A stretch of DNA of 23,017 nt from Alistipes sp. CAG:268. GTDB taxonomy: Bacteria > Bacteroidota > Bacteroidia > Bacteroidales > Rikenellaceae. Below are positions 1 to 7,343 of this stretch, one piece after another. The notes below the pieces were generated by a model. It did not search any database and was not told where the DNA came from. It worked only from the letters and a program-made list of their open reading frames with translations. Position numbers and translations under genes: made by a program. Where the stretch lies: the NCBI GenBank assembly GCA_000434235.1, contig FR891969.1, positions 1 to 23,017 of the forward strand, read 5' to 3'. Within the stretch, counting starts at the first letter, position 1. Each line of letters opens with the position of its first letter.

Positions 1-8
1 GACACATG

Positions 9-52
9 AAACGGACGGGGGTATGGCCTGACAGCCATACCCCCGTCCGTTT
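9..52 (-). terminator. Strong hairpin terminator of the leftward RND operon
   Basis: A perfect 19-bp inverted repeat has arms at 9-27 and 34-52 and a 6-nt loop (ctgaca). Read leftward, the stem ends in TTT and follows the stop codon of the outer-membrane channel gene at 96-98. The stem is symmetrical and A/T-ended on both sides, so it could also stop transcription arriving from the left. There is no long T-run, so efficiency is inferred from stem strength alone. Confidence 0.8.
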
Positions 53-95
53 ATCCATGCAAGACGCTGCGAATTCGCACGCGGACCGCCGCGGA

Positions 96-1481
96 TCACT
101 CCTCCACCGTCCAACCGCCGCCCAGCGCCTTGTAGAGCTGCACGAGCGCCAGATGCTCATCGCGCACGGCATTGTTCAGTCCGATCTGGGCATCGAAATA
201 ACGCCGCTGGGCATCGAGCACGTCGATGTAGTTGATGTTGCCGCCGCGATACTGGATCGTCGCCAGTTCGACGTATTTGATCGCCGCATCGCGCAGACTC
301 TCCTTGCGTTCGGCCGAACGCCGGACGTTGCGGTAGGTCACCACCGCATCGTCGGTCTCCTTGAAGACCTCCAGCACCTTCTTTTCATACTTGAGCCGCG
401 CCTGGTCATAGGCAGCCAGCGCCGCCCGGTACTTGGCCTGCTTGCGGCCGAATCCGAAGACCGGAGCCGTCACCGAACCCAGCACATACGAGAACGGCGA
501 TTCGAAAATATGCGACAGCACGCCGTTCTCCACACCGCCCGTCAGCGTGAAGTTGAGCCGCGGGAAGCGGTCGGCATAGGCCACCCCGACCCCGGCCAGG
601 GCCGCCTGCAGTGCCTGCTCGGAGGCCCGCACATCGGGACGCCGCTGCAGCAGCACCGAGGGAATGCCCACCGGAAGTTTCTCCGGCATGGTGATGTTGA
701 GCGACAGGCCGCTGCGGCGGATCCTCTCGCCCGGATAACCCGAAACCAGCAGCGAGATGCTGTTCTCCATCACCTTGATTTTCCGCTCGAGTTCCGGGAT
801 CAGCGCCGCCGTCGAGGCATACTCCACCTTTGCCTGCTGATAGACCGTCTCGGCCGTGAGACCGCCTTCGAAGCGCAGCTTCGCCAGACGCACGTCCTGA
901 CGCCGCGTCTCGAGCGTCTGCTTGACGATCGACAATTCGTTGTCGAGCGCCATCAACTGGAAATAGGCTGTCGCCACCTCCGCCACAAGCGTCATGCGCA
1001 TGGCCCGCCACTCCTCGACCGACGCGAGGTATTCGGCACCGCCCTTGCGCTTGGCCCAGCGCAGGTTGCCCCAGAGGTCGAGCTCCCAGCTCACACCGAC
1101 CTTGGCTCCCAGCTCGGGATCGTTGCTGAACGACTTCTGGTAGTAGTCGTTCGTCTCGCGGTCCCCATAGACGCGGGCCGAGAAGTCGGGCAGGCGGTTG
1201 GCCTTGTCGATGCGGTAGAGCTGCCGCATCTGCTCGACACGGGCCGCTGCGGCAAGCATGTCCTTGTTGTTGTCGAGCGTACGCTGAATGAGTTCGCAGA
1301 GCGCCGCGTCGCCGTAGAATTTCCACCACCCGATATCGGCAATGGTCGTCGAGTCGGTCACCCCGGCCACAAGCTGCTCGGGCAGGTTCAACTCCGGGGC
1401 CTTGCACTCGCGGACCGCCGAGCAGGAGGCCGAAAGCAGCGACCAGCCGCCAACGAGAAGATATGTCGTGAATCGTTTCAT
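96..1481 (-). CDS. RND efflux outer-membrane lipoprotein channel (OprM/NodT family)
   Basis: Encodes 461 residues, a normal length for the OprM/NodT branch of the TolC family, which forms the trimeric outer-membrane exit duct of tripartite pumps. The N-terminus is a basic start, a hydrophobic stretch and Cys20 in the context LLSASC, a plausible Bacteroidota lipobox. The rest contains two OEP repeats rich in helical hairpin heptads, with the family-typical segment GIPSVLLQRRPDVRASE near the middle. The start at 1481 was chosen because it gives the signal peptide and because the ATG overlaps the upstream pump's stop as ATGA (translational coupling). The same frame stays open to 2018, but that part is antisense to the pump gene and is not coding. 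It is the last gene of the adaptor-pump-channel operon. Family is certain; substrate unknown. Confidence 0.93.
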   Translation of the reverse strand: MKRFTTYLLVGGWSLLSASCSAVRECKAPELNLPEQLVAGVTDSTTIADIGWWKFYGDAALCELIQRTLDNNKDMLAAAARVEQMRQLYRIDKANRLPDFSARVYGDRETNDYYQKSFSNDPELGAKVGVSWELDLWGNLRWAKRKGGAEYLASVEEWRAMRMTLVAEVATAYFQLMALDNELSIVKQTLETRRQDVRLAKLRFEGGLTAETVYQQAKVEYASTAALIPELERKIKVMENSISLLVSGYPGERIRRSGLSLNITMPEKLPVGIPSVLLQRRPDVRASEQALQAALAGVGVAYADRFPRLNFTLTGGVENGVLSHIFESPFSYVLGSVTAPVFGFGRKQAKYRAALAAYDQARLKYEKKVLEVFKETDDAVVTYRNVRRSAERKESLRDAAIKYVELATIQYRGGNINYIDVLDAQRRYFDAQIGLNNAVRDEHLALVQLYKALGGGWTVEE

Positions 1482-4400
1482 CGTTTCATTTTTTCTTTGA
1501 TGCGGTAAATCCAGACGAAGAAGAAGGGGACAAAGACGATACCCACCGAAATGGCCACCAGCATGCCGAAGAAGACACCGGTGCCGATTCCCTGACGGCT
1601 GGCCGATCCGGGACCCGAGGCAAAGACCAGCGGGAGCAGGCCCAGGATGAATGCCAGCGAGGTCATCACGATCGGGCGGAAGCGCAGGTGCGCCGCCACG
1701 ATGGCCGCCTCGATGACGTCGCGGCCCTTCTCGACCTCCTCCTTGGCGAACTCGACGATCAGGATGGCGTTCTTGGCCACCAGACCCACGAGCATCACCA
1801 GTCCGATCTGGAAGTAGATGTTGTTCTCCAGCCCGCAGACCCAGATACCGAGATAGGCGCCGATTCCGGCCACGGGAAGCGAGAGGATCACCGCCACGGG
1901 CACCGACCAGCTCTCGTACTGTGCCGCAAGGAACAGGAAGACGAAGAGGAACGCTAGGGCAAGGACCACTCCGGTCTGACCGCTCACGTGCTTCTCCTGA
2001 TAGGAAAGGCCGCTCCACTCGACACCCACGTTGGCCGGGAGGTGCTCATCGACGATCCGCTCGAGGGCATCCATCGCCTGACCGGAGCTGTATCCGTGGG
2101 CCGCCTCGCCCGAGATGGTCGCCGCATTGAACATGTTGAAGCGCTTGATCGTACCCGGACCGGTCGTATAGTCGGTCGTACCGAGCGCCGTCACGGGAAC
2201 CATCACCCCGTCGGCCCCGCGCACGAAGAAGAGGCTCAGGTTGTCGCGCCGCGCGCGGTAGGGCGCCTCCGCCTGGATGTAGACGCGGTAGATGCGGTTG
2301 AAGAGGTTGAAGTCGTTGATGTAGACCGACCCGGTGAAGGCCTTCATCGTCGAGAAGATGTCCGACATCGAGACGCCCAGCAGCTGGGCCTTGTCGCGGT
2401 CCACGTCGTAGTAGAGCTGCGGGATGTCGTTCTGCATCGAGGTCGAGAGCCCGGTCAGTTCGGGCGTCCGCTCGGCATAATACATCAAGGTATCGACGGC
2501 CATCTGCAGCTGCTCGTAGGTCATGTCGCTGCGCGCCTCGAGCACCATCTCGAAACCGCCCGACTGACCCAGACCCGGGATCACCGGCGGCGTCGAAAGG
2601 TAGACCTTGCTCTCGGGATAGCGGGAGAACTCCTCCCGCACGCGATTCATCACCTCGCTGATCTCCTGCGTCTCGCGCTCGTCCCACGGCTTGAGGATCA
2701 CCGTCAGCTGGCTGTGGGCCTGGTTCGACCCCACACGGGGACTCGAACCCGTCACGTTGAGCACGTGCTCGATGTCGGGATCCTTCATCAGGTAAGCCAT
2801 CGCACGGTCGGTCACCTCCCGCGTCCGCTCGATGGTCGCCCCCTCAGGCAGCTCCAGTTCGACGGTGAAGTAACCCTGGTCCTCCTGCGGCATGAAACTC
2901 TGCGGCACCAGACGGTTCATCAGCCAGATGCCGATGAGCACGATGCCGAAGGCGGCGAACATCCGCCGCGAATGGCTCAGCGCACGCACGATCGATTGGC
3001 CGTAGAAACGGTTGCCGCGCGCCAGGAAGTAGTTGATGTAACGGAAAATCTTGTTCTTCTTCTCGCCGCTCTCGGGACGCAGGAAGAGCGAGCACATCAC
3101 CGGGCTGAGCGTCAGCGCCACGACCGTCGAGATGATCACCGACACGGCGATCGTGATGGTGAACTGGCGGTAGAGTTGGCCGGTGATGCCCGACAGGAAG
3201 CTCACCGGAACGAACACGGCGCACAGCACGAGCGACATGGCGATCAGGGCTCCGCCGAGGCTGCGCATGGCCTTCTTGGTGGCCTCGTAGGGCGAGAGGT
3301 GCTCCTCGTTCATGATGCGGTCCACGTTCTCGACCACGACGATGGCATCATCGACGACGATACCGATCGCCAGGATCAGACCGAGCAGCGTCAGCAGGTT
3401 GAGCGAGAATCCGAAGACGAGCATCACGCCGAACGTACCGATGAGCGAGATGGGCACGGCGACGATCGGGATGAGCGTGGCCCGCCAGCTCTGCAGCGAC
3501 AGGAAGACCACGAGAATCACCAGGATAAGCGCCTCGAACAGTGTCCGGTAGACGTGATGAATCGACTCCGAAATGTAGGTCGTCATGTCGAACGGGATAC
3601 TGTAGGTGATGCCCTCGGGGAAGTTGCGGCTGATCTCTTCCATGGTTGCCTTCACCGATTCGGCCACCTCGATGGCATTGGCGCCGGGCAGCATGTAGAT
3701 ATCCATTACGGCCGCGTTGCCACCGTCGATACCGCTCTCCGTACTGTACGACTGCGCCTCGAGCGAGATGTTGGCCACGTCGCGCAGGCGGATGATCGAA
3801 CCGTCGGGATTGCCGCGGACGACAATCTCCTCGAACTGGCTCACCGACGACAGACGGCCCTGGGCCGTGATCGGGATCGTCACATCGACCCCCTCCATCG
3901 GAGCCTGGCCGAGCACGCCGGCGGCCGATTCGCGGTTCTGGTCCTTGAGGGCCTTCTGCAGGTCCTGCACCGTCACGCCGAGGTCGGCCAACTTGTCGGG
4001 CTGTACCCAGATCTGCATGGCGTAGTAGCGGCTGCCGACGTTCGACACGCGCCCCACGCCCGGGATACGGCGCAACATGTCCAGCACGTTGAGCGTGGCG
4101 TAGTTCGAGAGGTAGATCTCGTCGAATTTCGGATCGGACGACAGCAGCGTGATGGTCATCAGTTTGCTCGAGGCCTGCTTCTCGACCGATATGCCGTTCT
4201 GCACGACCTCGGCCGGGAGACGCGCCTCGGCCTCCTTGATGCGGTTCTGGATATCGACGGCCGCCAGGTCGGGATTCGTCGCGATGTCGAAGGTCACGGT
4301 CACGGAGAAACCTCCGGAGTTCGAGCTCGACGACTCCATGTAGATCATGCCCGGCGTACCGTTGAGCTCCTGCTCGATGGGGGTGGCCACAGCCTGCGTC

Positions 4401-4573
4401 ACGGTCTGCGCATCGGCACCCGGATAGGTGGCCGAGACCTTCACCACGGGGGGCACGATCTGCGGATACTGATCGACGGGGAGCAGCATCAGGCCGATGG
4501 CACCCACGATGACGATGATGATGGAGAGGACCGTCGAGAAGACGGGCCTGTCGATGAAAAAGTCGCTCTTCAT
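1478..4573 (-). CDS. RND multidrug efflux permease, AcrB/MexB-like (HAE1 family)
   Basis: Encodes 1031 residues, close to AcrB length. This is an inner-membrane proton/drug antiporter working as a trimer. Visible hallmarks: the N-terminal FFIDRPVFSTVLSI segment leading into TM1; the TM4 proton-relay pair Asp408-Asp409 in GIVVDDAIVVVENV; and the TM10 lysine in GLVAKNAILIVEF, matching the AcrB Lys940 region. Two large periplasmic loops lie between TM1-TM2 and TM7-TM8, with repeated hydrophobic clusters in each half. The start at 4573 lies three bases after the adaptor stop, and the stop overlaps the channel start as ATGA, so the three genes form one tight operon. The sequence is clearly different from the second pump in this window (7344-10385). 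Export of drugs, bile salts or hydrophobic metabolites is the family role; the actual substrate cannot be read from sequence. Confidence 0.96.
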   Translation of the reverse strand: MKSDFFIDRPVFSTVLSIIIVIVGAIGLMLLPVDQYPQIVPPVVKVSATYPGADAQTVTQAVATPIEQELNGTPGMIYMESSSSNSGGFSVTVTFDIATNPDLAAVDIQNRIKEAEARLPAEVVQNGISVEKQASSKLMTITLLSSDPKFDEIYLSNYATLNVLDMLRRIPGVGRVSNVGSRYYAMQIWVQPDKLADLGVTVQDLQKALKDQNRESAAGVLGQAPMEGVDVTIPITAQGRLSSVSQFEEIVVRGNPDGSIIRLRDVANISLEAQSYSTESGIDGGNAAVMDIYMLPGANAIEVAESVKATMEEISRNFPEGITYSIPFDMTTYISESIHHVYRTLFEALILVILVVFLSLQSWRATLIPIVAVPISLIGTFGVMLVFGFSLNLLTLLGLILAIGIVVDDAIVVVENVDRIMNEEHLSPYEATKKAMRSLGGALIAMSLVLCAVFVPVSFLSGITGQLYRQFTITIAVSVIISTVVALTLSPVMCSLFLRPESGEKKNKIFRYINYFLARGNRFYGQSIVRALSHSRRMFAAFGIVLIGIWLMNRLVPQSFMPQEDQGYFTVELELPEGATIERTREVTDRAMAYLMKDPDIEHVLNVTGSSPRVGSNQAHSQLTVILKPWDERETQEISEVMNRVREEFSRYPESKVYLSTPPVIPGLGQSGGFEMVLEARSDMTYEQLQMAVDTLMYYAERTPELTGLSTSMQNDIPQLYYDVDRDKAQLLGVSMSDIFSTMKAFTGSVYINDFNLFNRIYRVYIQAEAPYRARRDNLSLFFVRGADGVMVPVTALGTTDYTTGPGTIKRFNMFNAATISGEAAHGYSSGQAMDALERIVDEHLPANVGVEWSGLSYQEKHVSGQTGVVLALAFLFVFLFLAAQYESWSVPVAVILSLPVAGIGAYLGIWVCGLENNIYFQIGLVMLVGLVAKNAILIVEFAKEEVEKGRDVIEAAIVAAHLRFRPIVMTSLAFILGLLPLVFASGPGSASRQGIGTGVFFGMLVAISVGIVFVPFFFVWIYRIKEKMKR

Positions 4574-4576
4574 GGT

Positions 4577-5839
4577 CTACTCCTCGGTGTTAGCGGGTTG
4601 CTCCTCCTTGCGTACGGCAGCCACGGGCTCCACCTTCATGCCGTGCGAGAGTTTGTGGTAGCCCTCGACGACGATGCGTTCGGTGGACGAGAGGCCGCGC
4701 TCGATGACGACGTTGTTGCCGGCGATCTCGGGCCCCGTCTCGACGAAACGCTTCTCGACGACACTGTCCGGACGCACCACATAGATATAGGCTCCGCCCT
4801 TTTCGATCACGAGCGCCTTCGACGGCACCACCACGGCATCCTCGCGGACGTCGAGCAGCAGCTTCACCTTGGCGAACTGACCGGGCAGCAGGATGCGGTC
4901 GGGGTTGGCCATCTCGGCACGCACGGAGAAGGTACCCGTCTTGGGATCGACCTGCGGGTCGGCGAAATCGACCAGGCCGCGGTAGGGATAGACCGAGCCG
5001 TCGTCGAGCGTTACGGTGATGTAGGGGTTCCACTTGCGCGTGGTGTCCTTCTGTCCGAGATTGACGTTGCGCGCACGGCTGTGGAGGTAGTCGAGGGCCG
5101 TCATGCTGAAATCGACGCGCACCGTGTCGCTCTTGACCACGGTGGCCAGCAGCGACTTGCCACTCGGACCGACGAGCGTTCCGATATCGACGTTGCGTTC
5201 GGAGATGTAGCCCGACACGGGCGACTGCACGGTGGTATAGCTCAGCGTCATCTCGGCCTGCGTGAGGTCGGCCTCGCAGACCACCACGTCGGCCGCGGCG
5301 CTCTCGTAGGCCGCCGTGGCGTTGTCCAGGTCGAGCTGGCTGGCGGCATTCTGCTCGTAGAGCGGGCGGATGCGGTCCAGGTCGCGCTTGGCCTTGACGG
5401 CCTGCGCGCGGGCCTTTTCGAGCTGCGCCTTGGCCTTGTTGGCCCGGGCGCGGTAGAGCTTCGGGTCGATCACGAAGAGCGTCTGCCCGGCCTTGATGTA
5501 GGTACCCTCGGCAAAGAGCATCTTCTCGAGATACCCCTCGACGCGGGCACGGATCTCGACGAACTGCTGGGCACGGATGCGGCCCACGTATTCGCCGTAG
5601 ATATTGACATCCTCGACCGTCACCGGCTCGACGGCCACCACGGGCAGCACGACCGGTACGGGGCGCGGCCGCAGCCAGAGGTAGAGCGCGCCGCCCACGA
5701 CGGCCAGTCCCGCCACCAGAGCGATCCAGCGCCTGGGGGTCATCTTCACCCGCACGCGCGGCATGTGCTCCGACATTTCACGCTTGAGTTTTTCCAGATT
5801 GAGACTCTTCAAATCCGGTTTCATTTTGTCCAAATTCAT
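4577..5839 (-). CDS. RND periplasmic adaptor (membrane fusion protein, AcrA/MexA-like)
   Basis: Encodes 420 residues and bridges the AcrB-like pump to the outer-membrane channel. After a charged, probably cytoplasmic N-terminal stretch (about 1-37) there is one membrane segment (about 38-57, WIALVAGLAVVGGALYLWL). Then come the barrel-sandwich half-motif (VEIRARVEGYLEKMLFAEGTY), an alpha-hairpin rich in Ala/Lys/Glu (about 130-195), the second half-motif (TVQSPVSGYISERNV) and beta-barrel/membrane-proximal domains. It has no lipobox, so it is membrane-anchored by a helix, unlike lipoprotein AcrA. The cytoplasmic extension is unusually long and Met22 or Met26 are possible alternative starts. Met1 is kept because its ATG overlaps the stop of a tiny upstream reading frame. 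It is the first gene of the leftward operon. Confidence 0.93.
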   Translation of the reverse strand: MNLDKMKPDLKSLNLEKLKREMSEHMPRVRVKMTPRRWIALVAGLAVVGGALYLWLRPRPVPVVLPVVAVEPVTVEDVNIYGEYVGRIRAQQFVEIRARVEGYLEKMLFAEGTYIKAGQTLFVIDPKLYRARANKAKAQLEKARAQAVKAKRDLDRIRPLYEQNAASQLDLDNATAAYESAAADVVVCEADLTQAEMTLSYTTVQSPVSGYISERNVDIGTLVGPSGKSLLATVVKSDTVRVDFSMTALDYLHSRARNVNLGQKDTTRKWNPYITVTLDDGSVYPYRGLVDFADPQVDPKTGTFSVRAEMANPDRILLPGQFAKVKLLLDVREDAVVVPSKALVIEKGGAYIYVVRPDSVVEKRFVETGPEIAGNNVVIERGLSSTERIVVEGYHKLSHGMKVEPVAAVRKEEQPANTEE

Positions 5840-5865
5840 ACGCGGTTCGGTTCTTCAGTTTTCAT
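5836..5865 (-). other. Possible 9-codon leader ORF overlapping the adaptor start
   Basis: On the minus strand an ATG at 5865 opens a nine-residue frame (MKTEEPNRV). Its TGA stop overlaps the adaptor ATG in an ATGA arrangement, the same coupling seen between the permease and channel genes of this operon. A small GC hairpin (5866-5870 with 5874-5878) lies just upstream. No clear ribosome binding site is visible. The overlap may be chance; it is recorded because it could couple or tune translation of the first gene. Confidence 0.25.
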
Positions 5866-5979
5866 GCGGCAAGGCCGCGACTCCATCCGGAGTATTCTCC
5901 CGAGAGGGTCAAACCCCGGGCCAAGCTGCCAAAAAAATCGTAAATTAGTTATTTCCAGCCCAATAATTGATCCGGGCGG

Positions 5980-5987
5980 CAAATATA
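5980..5987 (-). promoter_or_regulatory. -7 box of the leftward RND operon promoter
   Basis: On the minus strand these bases read TATATTTG, a full match to the Bacteroidetes -7 consensus TAnnTTTG. The expected -33 position (about 20 bp upstream, near 6008-6012) falls inside the palindrome at 6000-6014 and has no good TTTG. The leader to the adaptor start would be roughly 130 nt. Predicted from motif only. Confidence 0.55.
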
Positions 5988-5999
5988 GTGAAAATTTCC

Positions 6000-6050
6000 G
6001 TGGAATTATTCCACACCTTCCGGGGAGTTATTCCACAACTGCATTCCACA
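6000..6050. promoter_or_regulatory. Candidate operator cluster in the divergent efflux control region
   Basis: A perfect palindrome, GTGGAAT-T-ATTCCAC, spans 6000-6014. The half-site ATTCCACA occurs at 6008-6015 and again at 6030-6037 and 6043-6050. The palindrome lies 12 bp upstream of the leftward -7 box and so covers where its -33 contact should be. A dimeric repressor (TetR- or MarR-like) bound there would be expected to block the leftward promoter, with the extra half-sites allowing cooperative binding. No regulator gene is present in the window. The pattern is observed; the function is inferred. Confidence 0.45.
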
Positions 6051-6173
6051 CCGGGCGAACCACGCCCCGCAACAGGGTCCGGGCAACCCTCCGCGAGCAT
6101 GCCGCCGTGCAGTGCCGCATGCCGTCCGGCTGTTCCCGAAAATACTTTTTTTGATCCCAAAACTACATTTTCC

Positions 6174-6205
6174 TTTCGGCCAGCACGCCTTTTTTCGTAT
6201 ATTTG
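6174..6205 (+). promoter_or_regulatory. Promoter of the rightward RND operon
   Basis: The -33-like TTTC (6174-6177) and the -7 box TATATTTG (6198-6205) are separated by 20 bp, fitting the Bacteroidetes TTTG-N19-21-TAnnTTTG pattern. Transcription would begin near 6212, leaving a leader of about 30 nt before the adaptor ATG at 6243. The rest of the 403-bp gap (5840-6242) holds the operator cluster, the leftward promoter and its leader; I see no gene in it beyond the tiny frame at 5836-5865. Confidence 0.6.
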
Positions 6206-6242
6206 TCTCCGAATCCCAAAATCCAAACCGATACGCCCCGCC

Positions 6243-7331
6243 ATGAACAGAAACAGAAAAAAGAAATGGATCGTCACCGGCTCGATACTGCTCGTATTCT
6301 GTGGCGGTCTGTGGCTCTATAACCGCTACGGCAAGACCGACGGCCCGATCGCCCCGACCGAAGCCCCCGTTGCAACGGGACAGAAAAAGATCCTCAACGT
6401 CAATGGCCTCGTCCTGCGGCCGCAGACCTTCACCGACGCCATCTCGGTCATCGGCAACCTGCTGCCTGACGAGGAGGTGGACCTCTCGTTCGAGACCTCC
6501 GGCAAGATCGTGGAAATCAACTTCCGCGAAGGCACCCCCGTCCGCAAGGGCGACCTGCTGGCCAAGGTCAATGACCGGCCGCTGCAGGCGCAGCTGTCGC
6601 GCTACGAGGCGCAGCTCAAGCTGGCCGAGGACCGCGTCTACCGCCAGAGCGCCCTGCTCGAGAAGGACGCCGTCAGCCAGGAGGCCTACGAGCAGGCCCG
6701 TACCGAACTGGCGATCCTCAACGCCGACATCGCCATCGTCCGGTCGAACATCGCTCTCACGGAGCTGCGCGCCCCCTTCGACGGCGTGATCGGACTGCGC
6801 AACGTCAGCGAGGGAGCCTACGCCTCGCCGAGCGTTGTCGTGGCCAAACTGACGCGGATCGCCCCGCTCAAGATCGACTTCTACATCCCCGAACGCTACG
6901 CCAACCAGATCCGCCCGGGCACCCCCCTGACCTTCACGGTCGAGGGGCGCAACGAGACCTTCCGGGCCATGGTCTACGCCACCGAATCGAAGATCGACCC
7001 CACGACCCACCTCTTCTCCGTGCGGGCCCACTACCCCAACACGCAGGGGCTGCAGCTCCTGCCGGGCCGCTTCGCCACGGTGCGCATCCAGCTGCAGGAG
7101 ATTCCCGACGCAATCGCCGTACCGACCGAGGCCATCGTACCCGAAATGGGCGTGGCGCGTGTCTTCCGCTACCGCAACGGCCGCGCCGAGGCCGTCGAGG
7201 TACAGACCGGCCTGCGCACCGACGCCTCGGTACAGATCCTCTCGGGGCTCCAGCCCGGCGACACGGTGATCACCTCCGGCACGCTCCAGCTCCGCACCGA
7301 CCTTCCCGTGAAACTCGACGCCGTCGAATAA
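6243..7331 (+). CDS. RND periplasmic adaptor (HlyD/membrane fusion family)
   Basis: Encodes 362 residues, the adaptor for the second RND pump. A strongly basic N-terminus (NRNRKKK) precedes a single membrane anchor (about 9-26). The barrel-sandwich half-motifs are at about 79-110 (ETSGKIVEINFREGTPVRKGDLLAKV) and about 176-195 (RAPFDGVIGLRNVSEG), flanking a short alpha-hairpin (about 113-172). A beta-barrel and membrane-proximal domain follow. Cys20 lies within the hydrophobic stretch but has no lipobox-like Ala/Gly before it, so a lipoprotein is unlikely. The start at 6243 was chosen from the signal-anchor and the promoter about 40 bp upstream; the frame is open further 5' but that part overlaps promoter sequence. 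It is 12 nt upstream of the pump gene and first in its operon. Confidence 0.93.
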   Translation: MNRNRKKKWIVTGSILLVFCGGLWLYNRYGKTDGPIAPTEAPVATGQKKILNVNGLVLRPQTFTDAISVIGNLLPDEEVDLSFETSGKIVEINFREGTPVRKGDLLAKVNDRPLQAQLSRYEAQLKLAEDRVYRQSALLEKDAVSQEAYEQARTELAILNADIAIVRSNIALTELRAPFDGVIGLRNVSEGAYASPSVVVAKLTRIAPLKIDFYIPERYANQIRPGTPLTFTVEGRNETFRAMVYATESKIDPTTHLFSVRAHYPNTQGLQLLPGRFATVRIQLQEIPDAIAVPTEAIVPEMGVARVFRYRNGRAEAVEVQTGLRTDASVQILSGLQPGDTVITSGTLQLRTDLPVKLDAVE

Positions 7332-7343
7332 CCCCCGCGCCGT

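Noticed and set aside
1482..2018. N-terminal extension of the outer-membrane channel frame
   Set aside because: It overlaps the pump coding sequence in another frame; the real protein starts at 1481 with a signal peptide.
1988..6154. A 1388-codon open frame on the plus strand across the leftward efflux operon
   Set aside because: It is antisense to three recognisable efflux genes and its translation is a low-complexity His/Arg/Asp-rich string. GC-rich codon bias leaves such frames open by chance.
6296..6305. Cys20 of the second adaptor as a lipoprotein anchor
   Set aside because: The context LLVFC lacks the small residue before Cys expected of a lipobox; a helical membrane anchor fits better.
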